Positions 30,701 to 39,614 of a DNA stretch of 64,000 nucleotides are shown piece by piece. The number at the start of each line of letters is the position of its first letter. Position 1 is the stretch's first letter. The position numbers and the translations under genes are program-made. Origin of the DNA: Mimachlamys varia (lineage: Eukaryota > Mollusca > Bivalvia > Pectinida > Pectinidae); assembly GCA_947623455.1 (NCBI GenBank), contig OX392528.1:2246001-2310000 (forward strand), given 5' to 3'. The notes under the pieces are model-generated. The model saw only the letters and a program-made list of their open reading frames with translations, was not told the origin of the DNA and made no database searches.

Positions 30701-31760
30701 GGTAGACAGAGTTAACAGGTAGACATGTAGACAGAGTTAACAGGTAGACATGTAGACAGAGTTAACAGGTAGAACTGTAGACAGAGTTAACAGGTAGAAC
30801 TGAAGACCGAGTAAACAGGTAGAACTGTTGACAGAGTTAACAGGTTAACCTGTAGACAGAGTTAACATTTAGACCTGTAGACAGAGTTTAAAGGTAGACC
30901 TGTAGACAGAGTAAACAGGTAGAACTGAAGACAGAGTTAACAGGTAGAACTGTAGACAGAGTTAACAGGAAGAACTGTAGACCGAGTAAACAGGTAGAAC
31001 TGTTGACAGAGTTAACAGGTAAACCTGTAGACAGAGTTAACATTTAGACCTGTAAACAGAGTAAACAGGTAGAACTGTAGAAAGAGTTAACAGGTAGACA
31101 TGTAGACAGAGTAAACAGGTAGAACTGTAGAAAGAGTTAACATGTAGAACTGTAGACAGAGTAAACAGGTAGAACTGTAGAAAGAGTTAACATGTAGAAC
31201 TGTAGACAGAGTTAACAGGTAGAACTGTAGACAGAGTTAACAGTTAAAACTGTAGACCGAGTTAACAGATAGAACTGTAGACAGAGTTAACAGTTAGACC
31301 TGTAGACAGAGTTAACATTTAGACCTGTAAACAGAGTAAACAGGTAGAACTGTAGAAAGAGTTAACAGGTAGACCTGTAGACAGAGTAAACAGGTAGAAC
31401 TGTAGAAAGAGTTAACATGTAGAACTGTAGACAGAGTAAACAGGTAGAACTGTAGAAAGAGTTAACATGTAGAACTGTAGACAGAGTTAACAGGTAGAAC
31501 TGTAGACAGAGTTAACAGTTAAAACTGTAGACCGAGTTAACAGATAGAACTGTAGACAGAGTTAACAGTTAGACCTGTAGACAGAGTAAACAGGTAGAAC
31601 TGTAGAAAGAGTTAACATGTAGAACTGTAGACAGAGTAAACAGGTAGAACTGTAGAAAGAGTTAACATGTAGAACTGTAGACAGAGTTAACATGTAGACC
31701 TGTAGAGAGAGTTAACAGGAAGAACTGTTGACAGAGTTAACAGGTAGACAGAGTTAACAG
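9741..31760. repeat. Nested multi-kilobase duplications in family A
   Basis: Two landmarks were followed. The 17-bp short unit is at about 9,741, 12,981, 15,450, 18,741, 20,208, 23,077, 24,541, 27,359, 30,701 and 31,741. The variant CCGAGTCAAT is at 10,171, 13,438, 15,880, 19,197, 20,664, 23,531, 24,998 and 27,815. Offsets repeat: 5,709 bp (10,171 to 15,880) and 5,759 bp (13,438 to 19,197); 1,467 bp twice (19,197 to 20,664 and 23,531 to 24,998); 4,334 and 4,284 bp (20,664 to 24,998 and 23,531 to 27,815). Paired offsets differ by exactly 50 bp, two units. A private substitution (GAACCGTAGAAAG) near 20,040, 21,480, 24,373 and 25,815 marks the 4.3-kb duplicates. Confidence 0.75.
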
Positions 31761-33039
31761 GTAGACATGTAGACAGAGTTAACAGGTAGAACTGTAGACA
31801 GAGTAAACAGTTAGAACTGTAGACCGAGTTAACAGGTAGAACTGTAGACAGAGTTAACAGTTAGAACTGTAGACCGAGTTAACAGGTAGACCTGTAGACA
31901 GAGTTAACAGGTAGAACTATTGACAGAGTTAACAGGTAGACAGAGTTAACATGTAGACCTGTAGACAGAGTTAACATGTAGAACTGTAGACAGAGTTACC
32001 AGGAATAACTGTAGACAGAGTTAACAGTTAGAACTGTAGACCGAGTTAACAGGTAGAACTGTAGACAGAGTTAACAGTTAGAACTGTAGACAGAGTTAAC
32101 AGGAAAAACTGTTGACAGAGTTACCAGGTAGAACTGTTGACAGAGTTACCAGGTAGAACTGTTGACAGAGTTACCAGGTAGACAGAGTTAACATGTAGAC
32201 CTGTAGACAGAGTTAACAGGTAGAACTGTAGACAGAGTTAACAGGTAGAACTGTAGACAGAGTTAACAGGTAGAAATGTAGACAGAGTTAACAGTTAGAA
32301 CTGTAGACCGAGTTAACAGGTAGAACTGTAGACAGAGTTAACAGTTAGAACTGTAGACCGAGTTAACAGGTAGAACTGTAGACAGAGTTAACAGTTAGAA
32401 CTGTAGACAGAGTTAACAGGTAGACCTGTAGACAGAGTAAACAGGTAGAACTGTTGACAGAGTTAACAGTTAGAACTGTAGACCGAGTTAACAGGTAGAA
32501 CTGTAGACAGAGTTAACAGGTAGACCTGTAGAGAGAGTTATCAGGAAGAACTGTTGACAGAGTTAACAGGTAGACAGAGTTAACAGGTAGACATGTAGAC
32601 AGAGTTAACAGGTAGAACTGTAGACAGAGTAAACAGTTAGAACTGTAGACCGAGTTAACAGGTAGAACTGTAGACAGAGTTAACAGTTAGAACTGTAGAC
32701 CGAGTTAACAGGTAGACCTGTAGACAGAGTTAACAGGTAGAACTATTGACAGAGTTAACAGGTAGACAGAGTTAACATGTAGACCTGTAGACAGAGTTAA
32801 CATGTAGAACTGTAGACAGAGTTACCAGGAATAACTGTAGACAGAGTTAACAGTTAGAACTGTAGACCGAGTTAACAGGTAGAACTGTAGACAGAGTTAA
32901 CAGTTAGAACTGTAGACAGAGTTAACAGGAAAAACTGTTGACAGAGTTACCAGGTAGAACTGTTGACAGAGTTACCAGGTAGAACTGTTGACAGAGTTAC
33001 CAGGTAGACAGAGTTAACATGTAGACCTGTAGACAGAGT

Positions 33040-33385
33040 TAACATGTAGAATTGTCCACAGAGCTAACAGATAGAACTGAAGACAGAGTTGACAGTTGGA
33101 ACTGTAGACATAGTTAACAGGTAGAACTGTTGACAGAGTTACCAGGTAGAACTGTTGACATAGTTACCAGGTAGACAGAGTTAACATGTAGACCTGTAGA
33201 CAGAGTAAACAGGTAGAATTGTCCACAGAGCTAACAGATAGAACTGAAGACAGAGTTGACAGTTGGAACTGTAGACAGAGTTAACATGTAGACCTGTAGA
33301 CAGAGTAAACAGGTAGAATTGTCCACAGAGCTAACAGATAGAATTGTCCACAGAGCTAACAGATAGAACTGAAGACAGAGTTAAA
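33040..33385. repeat. Diverged right edge of family A
   Basis: The last 350 bp contain units not seen elsewhere in the array, for example GAATTGTCCACAGAGCTAAC at about 33,049, 33,217, 33,317 and 33,343, along with TTGACAGTTGGAACTG units. The array then ends abruptly at AGTTAAAA before AT-rich unique DNA. Divergent units at an array margin are expected where homogenisation is weakest. Confidence 0.7.
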
Positions 33386-33446
33386 AAGTAATATTTACTT
33401 TATTTATTTTACAACAATTATGGAACAGTTATATAACTTATATTAA

Positions 33447-33605
33447 TCACTCTTGGTGGCCCAGATGTTAGCGTGCGAGGGGTCTTACTGTTGGAGGAAA
33501 CCGGAGTACCCGGGGAATACCCACGTAGTCGGGCAGGTGACCCCATACCTTTTCACGTCCGGTTGGGAGTTGACAGGTAAGTCTGCTGATGCTGATAGAG
33601 ATTCA
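33447..33605 (+). mobile_element. Dispersed-repeat fragment, possible SINE
   Basis: At 33,457-33,467 TGGCCCAGATG fits the RNA polymerase III A-box pattern TRGYNNARNNG. It is followed by a segment (33,493-33,560, key part GAGGAAACCGGAGTACCCGG) of a type I associate with dispersed repeats in molluscan genomes. No convincing B box is present at normal tRNA spacing and no flanking target-site duplication was identified, so the SINE assignment is tentative. It could be a fragment of another interspersed repeat. Confidence 0.4.
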
Positions 33606-34735
33606 TGACTTATAGCAATCGGTTAAGTTATGATTAGATAAACAAAAAGAAACATGACGAAAAATAAGACGTAGATTTGAAACTGGAAACCGTCATGACA
33701 CCGATCAACATGTGTAAGTCACGAGACAAAGAAAGTGAGTCCTCATGATCATCGCTCGAAATTTACCAGAATCCAAGATGGCACACCAGAATCCTATTCC
33801 ACCCGCACCATCTGTAACACGCCCAAAGATCACTGGTAAGCGATGTCCTTACTACAGAAACTTGACTTTCATTTATCATGTTAAACTCTTTCGGATTTAT
33901 TTTTGTGACAAATTAGAAAGATTGATGAGATTCTAATGAGTTTATGGGATAATGAATGGCCTCTCTATCGCGTCATTACTCAGTATTGACAGGCGTATGT
34001 GTTTGACCTCTAACCCCGCTATCTTGGACAAGTACTGTTATCGCTGTGCTATAGTTTTACATGTTGTTAACATACCGTAAGAAACGCTCGCTAATTAATT
34101 AGTCTCTTTATACACACATCCAGCAATTACCCTAAACGGCCACGAAACATTTGCAGCTCCAAGATTGGTTATGGCTTTGTTCAGAAACACATACACGGCA
34201 CGCCCTTTTGATGTCTGCTAATAGCAAAATACACGCTCCTTCAGAGAGAGAGAAAAAAAAACTTCAAGATAAACGAATATAAGTGTCACGGAAAAAGAGC
34301 TGCAGGTCCGGAACGAAGCTCGTTATACAAGTATGTAAGAATTCGGAACAACGTGAAAACAATTCCAACCCAAACTGGTCATTAGTTCCTGATTAGGAAC
34401 GATAAGTCTGGCGATAATTTATCATTTTGGTGTCATTTTAACAACCATATAAATTAATTAATATACAAACACCGTGTCAGACAAGTACTGTGCCCAAGAC
34501 GCCCCCTTGTCCCCCTCCCTCCTGCCCTCCCCTCTATAAATCACCACTGACGAGATTAGCGCGATATTTAGATGGTTTGGTATGGGGCAATACACTTCCA
34601 TACATTGTCAGTAATGTCAGATTGTTATGCCGACATTCTCCTGTCAAGAATCTGCCAAAATTCTTCGGATAGTGTCCAGATTATTGTTCTCCAATTGGAC
34701 GCCATAACAGCAAAGTGTATAACCTTAGCGATACC
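33606..34735. other. Unique spacer between arrays A and B
   Basis: AT-rich single-copy-looking sequence. Apart from the candidate exon at 33,778-33,835 I see no recognisable gene. Short open frames at 34,490-34,672 and 34,572-34,760 overlap each other in different frames, and the second runs into the first units of array B, so neither is supported. A short GAGAGAGAG plus A-run lies near 34,244-34,260. Confidence 0.6.
33778..33835 (+). CDS. Candidate first coding exon of an unidentified gene
   Basis: An ATG at 33,778 sits in a strong Kozak-like context (CCAAGATGG, A at -3 and G at +4). It opens 19 codons beginning MAHQNPIPPAP, rich in proline, and runs into ACTG|GTAAGC at 33,832-33,841, a near-consensus metazoan 5' splice donor that would leave phase 1. 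No matching acceptor or downstream exon could be recognised, and the next several kilobases are satellite and transposons, so any second exon would lie far to the right. An in-frame ATG upstream at 33,745 would give a longer start. I do not recognise the peptide. A chance donor is entirely possible. Confidence 0.2.
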
Positions 34736-35488
34736 GCGTACCAGTAAACAGGACTGTTAGATACGTACACCGGTAACCAGGACTGTTAAATACGTACACC
34801 AGTAACCAGGACTGTTATATACGTACCCCAGTAACCAGGACTGTAAGATACGTACACCGGTAACCAGGACTGTTATAAACGTACACCAGTAACCAGGACT
34901 GTTAGATACATGTACTATACATATTCTTACACCAGTAACCAGGACTGTTAGATACTAAACATATACTTACACCAGTAACCAGGACTGTTATATACGTACA
35001 CCAGTAACCAGGACTGTTATATACGTTCACCGGTAACCAGGACTGTTATATACCATACATATACGTACACCAGTAACCAGGACTGTAATATACTATACAT
35101 ACACGTATACCAGTAACCAGGACTGTTATACACGTACACCGGTAACCAGGACTGTTATATACAATTCATATACGTACGCCAGTAACCAGGACTGTTATAT
35201 ACGTACAACACCAGTAACCAGGACTGCTATATACGTACACCAGTAACCAGGACTGTTAGATACTATACATATACGTACACCAGTAACCAGGACTGTTAGA
35301 TACTATACATATATGACACCAGTAACCAGGACTGTTATATACGTACACCAGTAGCCAGGACTGTTATATACGCACACCGGTAACCAGGACTGTTATATAC
35401 GTACACCGGTAATTAGGACTGTTATTTACGTACACCGGTAACTAGGACTGTTATATACGTACACCGGTAACTAGGACTGTTAGCTAAT
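34736..35488. repeat. Satellite family B, left segment
   Basis: Tandem units with the core TAACCAGGACTGTTA joined by ATACGTACACC-type linkers. Basic units here are about 29 bp; longer ones carry an extra ACTATACATATACG-like insert (for example 34,913-34,930, 35,050-35,065 and 35,257-35,275). The segment ends at the inverted-repeat element starting at 35,497. Confidence 0.95.
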
Positions 35489-35755
35489 ATACCTATCAGG
35501 AGCGTAGCTGCCATGTAAGCACATAAGTCCGTGCTTGCACATCATTTTTCCAAAGTATGTGTATAAAAGTCGAGATATTTCATAATTCGACTAATATTCT
35601 TTAGTCCACTGATAATGGTCCTCTTTTTAATCAACTCGTCAGATTAACAGACCAGGCTGCATGGAGTTTGTTATTCGTATAATCATATGTCATATCTGGT
35701 TTTAATCACATATAACTGACCCGTTCAGTCATGTCATACGACAAAAGTCATGAAT

Positions 35756-35794
35756 ATGGTATCACACAATGTAATAACACCATTGTGACGCCAT
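35756..35794. repeat. Hairpin inside the hAT-like element
   Basis: ATGGTATCACACAATG is followed after a short loop by CATTGTGACGCCAT, forming an imperfect stem. Confidence 0.5.
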
Positions 35795-36025
35795 AACAAA
35801 TGACGTCTTTATGACGTTATATGACTATAATTTAATCTTGTTTGAAACAAGCATTTCCACTGGCTTAAAAAAAAAAATATGCTATCAGCCCATAGCGTAA
35901 AAATAACGTCGCCGTTTACAACGTCGCTTTTGATTACTTAATGTAGCAGCGTAATAATTTTTTAAGAGAAAAGAGTCCATCAATAAAGTGAATTTTCGCA
36001 TGGTATAGATTAAAATATAAGGAGT

Positions 36026-36170
36026 AACTTGAATCTTTTTTTTGTTACGGGGTTATAACACAAGCAACCGGAGTGTACTCTTATCATAAACTGCTTCACG
36101 GTTTACTTAAAATACACTCCGTTTTTTTTTTGTGTTATACCTCCATAGTATAAAAAAATAGATTCAAGTT
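36026..36170. repeat. Large imperfect hairpin inside the hAT-like element
   Basis: The arms begin AACTTGAATCT at 36,026 and end AGATTCAAGTT at 36,170. Further paired blocks inside are TATAACACAA with TTGTGTTATA and CGGAGTGTA with TACACTCCG, giving arms of about 65-70 bp with T/A-run mismatches. Such internal fold-back structure is common in non-autonomous DNA transposons. Confidence 0.7.
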
Positions 36171-36296
36171 GATCTTTAATTCTCGGAAGTGAAATTTACC
36201 TTTTTTTTCAAGAAATAAATTTGAAAGTTTTGGTGTATTTTCTCATGAATATAAGTTATGTTATAAATATAATCTAACACTCGTGTCAATGCTACT

Positions 36297-36347
36297 GTAT
36301 AATTTAATGTCACTCGCCTAAAGACTCGTGACATATTAAATTGTATC
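36297..36347. repeat. Hairpin inside the hAT-like element
   Basis: ATAATTTAATGTCAC is followed after a 14-base loop by GTGACATATTAAATTGTAT, pairing over most of its length with one small bulge. Confidence 0.6.
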
Positions 36348-36856
36348 TAACTCGTTTTAAGAATCCCATATTACACATTGACACTCATGCAAGATCCTCT
36401 ATTTAGTGCATCTATATTTTAATATATAAATATCGCCGATTTTGGTTTGACTTTTCGCTCAGTTCGAATAAAATGACAGAAAAATTTGATGATGAGCCTA
36501 TTAAATTATGCGAAATTATGCTGACGAAAATAAGCGAGATTTCTAACTACAACTGTAACTGACTGAGTTGAAAGCGGCAAAATCACATTGCATAATACTT
36601 ACTGACAGAGACGTAAATGTAACACAGATGGATTTTATGTCTCTGTTATTACTTACTAACGAGTAAATGACTTAAGAAACGTATGTATATTAATTTTGTT
36701 TTCAAGACATTATGGAAGTAAAACATTTTATTTTCACATCAATGATGTGTATAATGATACGACCAAATGGCACCATATTTGAAGTAATTGCTAATAAACG
36801 CTCGCAGGGCTTGCACATTGAAACACCTCCAGCTACGCCCCTGCGTATAGTTGCAT

Positions 36857-37474
36857 TCCGGTAACCAGGACTGTTAGCTAATATACGTACACCGGTTACC
36901 AGGACTGTTATATACGTACACCGGTTACCAGGACTGTTATATACGTACATCGGTAACCAGGCTAGTTAGCTAATATACGTACACCGGCAACCAGGCTTGA
37001 TAGCTAATATACGTACACCGGTAGCCAGGACTGTTATATACGTACACCCGTAACCAGGACTGTTATATTCGTACACCGGTGACTAGGCTTGTTAGCTAAT
37101 ATACGTACACCGGTAACCAGGACTGTTAGCTAATATGCGTACACCGGTAATCAGGACTGTTAGCTAATATACGTACACCGGTAATCAGGACTGTTAGCTA
37201 ATATACGTACACCGGTAACTAGGACTGTTAACTAATATACGAACACCGGTAGCCAGGACTGTTAACTTATATACGTACACCGGTAACTAGGTTTGTTAGC
37301 GAATATACGTACACGGGTAACCAGGAATGTTAGCTAATATACGTTCACCGATAATCATGACTGTTAGCTAATAAACGTACACCGGTAACCAGGCTAGTTA
37401 GCTAATTTACGTACACCGGTAACCAGGACTGTTAGCTAATATACGTACACCGGTAACCAGGCTTGTTAGGTAAT
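36857..37474. repeat. Satellite family B, middle segment
   Basis: Same TAACCAGGACTGTTA core as the left segment. Most units here are the longer type with GCTAATATACGTACACCGG, giving about 34 bp, and several have GGCTTGTTAG or GGCTAGTTAG instead of GGACTGTTAG. Minus-strand frames here are accidental. Confidence 0.95.
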
Positions 37475-39614
37475 TTTCTCCATAGGTGGCCGAAAATAAC
37501 AGAAAGTCAGTTTATATAATCAATTAAGAAAAATAATGTGAACTGAAAATTAATTTTGTATAAACACAAAACAAATAAAATTAACAAGGGAGATAACTAG
37601 TAAATGTTGACAAATACAAGCACAACACATGTATACACAATACACAACACAAGCACATGTACAATAGATACATAGTACATTACTCTCTATAACTTTGATG
37701 AACATAAATAATGTTATATACAATTATTTATATTGTATGTTTACTTGTATATACATAATAACTAAACAGCCAAAATACCTGACCAAAAGTCCACATGCAA
37801 GTATATATACTGCACAGGTCATCTGTAAATTGGACTGCCCAACATAAATATTACAAATGAAGTTTAATTAATTTATACAGAGAAATCAATATTAGAGAGT
37901 TTACTTAGATTATAAAATACTATTCAATTTAGGACTCATCAATCAGTCAGCCATACTGTTATGCTATTGGTGGAAAAATAATATTTTTTTAAATAGTTAA
38001 ATGTATATGTACATGCCTTCATGATACATATTATAGGTAATAAAGTTTGAAGCGTTTAGATTTACCAATGAAATTTAAGACATCTTTTAAAATTTGCCTG
38101 TTTACATCTACATTACAGAAAGGGCATCCGTGAAGGAAAGTATGTATATTTACATGATTATGATTACCATAATTATTTAAAGAAGCCAAAGATCATGTCT
38201 CTGTTCATTATACATGAGGCAATTAAAAACAATAATGAGATACAGTTTCAAAATTAAAAGAACATGAACATGCTGGACTGGCTAATAAGTGATCTTTATG
38301 TAAATCGAAATTGAGGTCACTGCACTCATTTCTAAGTTGACATAGAACAATATTGGCCCTTCTGTCCCCTTCTAATTTAAAAATTGAAGAAGTTATATTT
38401 GTTGTAACTTTATTTATTAAAGATCGTTTAAAACTAGAAAGTGATGGAGCATTAAACAATGTAACATCCATATTATTAACCGTTCGGCACATATAGGGAA
38501 AAAAGCTTTCAAAATAATTATTTGTTCTGCAGAGAGGTGGATTGAAGTGTCTTATTCGTCTAATTGAGTGAGGGTTGTTATTTTGAATGTTCATGAAAGG
38601 ATAAATGATTTCTTGTAAGTAATGAGGTGCTATACCGTGAAATATTTTATACATCATTATAAGTTTATGTTAGTGTCGTTTTGCTGCAAGTGTTTCCCAT
38701 TCAAGTTCGTTATAAAGTTTATTGTGAGATGTTCCAGAACGAAGACCGGTTATAATTTTAGCAGCTTCCAATTGAACAGATTCTAACAAGTCGCTTGATT
38801 GCAAAGAACAATTATCCCATACTATATCTGCGTATTTTAAGATAGGTCTAATAAATGAAGTATATATTTTAATTAATGTTTTTCTGTCAACTTTAGTTTT
38901 AATATAACGAAGGATGTTAAGTCTATTGGAAGTTTTTTCATAAATAAACTGTATATGTTGGTTCCATGTAGCATCATCTTTGAGTATAAGACCTAAGTGT
39001 TTGTGTGAGGGTGCGTCACTGATTATATTATCCTAGAAAGATATTGGAGGATGTACAGGTTTTTTTCTGGAAAATACAACATATTTTGTTTTTAGTGGAT
39101 TAAACTTTATGTCCCATAGGTTTGCCCAGTCATTAATATTATCAAGATCATCAGTGAGAGCTTGTGCTGCCTGAGCTGGATTATCATCAATGATCACATA
39201 TAGGAAGGTGTCATCTGCAAAAAGCTTTATGTTAGTAGAAATATTTTCAGTTATATCATTAATATATATTAAGAATAAAAGTGGCCCAAGAACAGATCCT
39301 TGAGGTACACCCGCATTTACAACTTTAAACTGTGAAAAGTAGCCTTCAGTAGTAACTCTTTGCATTCTATCAAGTAAATAATTTTTAAACCATAGAAGTA
39401 AATTCCCTCCAATACCATACGATTGTAGCTTATTTATAAGACCTGTATGCCAAACTCTATCAAAAGCTTTACTTACATCACAAAAAATAAATCTTAATTC
39501 CTTACCTTGATCCATATTACTGACTATTTCATTATACATAAACAATAATTGATTAACAGTAGAGTCACCATGAATAGAATTATCCATTAAGTAATTGTAG
39601 AGACTTTTAAAATA
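37475..39614 (-). mobile_element. 5'-truncated Jockey/CR1-type non-LTR retrotransposon
   Basis: Inserted in array B in minus orientation. Its 5' end is truncated at about 39,614 inside the reverse-transcriptase domain; its 3' end lies at 37,475 and reads GAGAAAA on the minus strand, a short A tail. The flanks resemble a degraded target-site duplication: TTAGGTAAT at 37,466-37,474 and TTAAGCTAAT at 39,615-39,624, both derived from the B sequence TTAGCTAAT. About 550 bp of AT-rich 3' untranslated sequence lies between the ORF2 end (38,031) and the 3' terminus. The combination of 5' truncation, A-rich 3' end and duplicated target is the usual outcome of target-primed reverse transcription. Confidence 0.85.
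38031..39614 (-). pseudogene. Degraded ORF2 (reverse transcriptase) of the non-LTR element
   Basis: The frame opening at 39,587 reads through classic non-LTR reverse-transcriptase blocks: GDSTVNQL (residues 7-14), FCDVSKAFDRVW (35-46, with the first catalytic Asp), GVPQGSVLGP (93-102) and the catalytic box LFADD (122-126). A TAG at 39,033-39,035 interrupts it; the same frame continues through the thumb-like region to a TAA at 38,670-38,672, reopens at 38,657 and stops at 38,223. A stretch of roughly 45 bases at about 38,180-38,225 makes sense only in a shifted frame, after which the original frame resumes with a Cys-rich tail ending KSKRF and a final TAA at 38,031. Endonuclease and amino-terminal RT blocks are missing. 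The region between YLMDN and GDST also looks shortened relative to relatives. Two nonsense codons and one frame-disrupted patch make it inactive. CR1 versus Jockey placement would need a phylogeny. Confidence 0.88.

Larger units (their letters stand above)
1..33385. repeat. Satellite family A, 25-bp unit, about 1,330 copies
   Basis: Uninterrupted tandem array entering from the left edge of the window. Each 25-bp unit starts with the core GTAGACAGAGTTAAC, which contains an HpaI-type GTTAAC palindrome, and continues with a ten-base tail, most often AGGTAGAACT, with recurrent variants (ATGTAGAACT, AGTTAGAACT, AGGTAGACCT, AGGTAAACCT, ATTTAGACCT). Units 1-25, 26-50 and 51-75 show the register. The plus strand is purine-rich, with G well above C. 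Because 25 is not a multiple of three and the tail contains TAG, no long frame exists; the few 68-residue minus-strand frames are accidental. Rare 24-bp units (near 1,076 and 6,850) and 17-bp units (near 9,741, 12,981, 15,450 and others) serve as landmarks for higher-order structure. Confidence 0.98.
35497..36843. mobile_element. hAT-like non-autonomous DNA transposon inserted in array B
   Basis: The ends are inverted repeats: CAGGAGCGTAGCTG at 35,497-35,510 and, on the opposite strand, CAGGGGCGTAGCTG at 36,830-36,843, matching at 13 of 14 positions. Termini starting CAGGGGCG are typical of hAT elements. The interior has no transposase-like frame but several hairpins. Array B is present on both sides, so the segment looks like an insertion of about 1.35 kb. 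An 8-bp duplication is not clear: the flanks are ATACCTAT and CGTATAGT, and the right flank before the next full B unit is scrambled. Superfamily is therefore inferred from the ends only. Confidence 0.6.

Noticed and set aside
1..33385. CRISPR array
   Set aside because: Units are directly tandem with no unique spacers, and the context is eukaryotic.
36472..36561. Short frame starting MTEKFDDEP inside the hAT-like element
   Set aside because: Only 29 codons, with no similarity to transposase that I can recognise.
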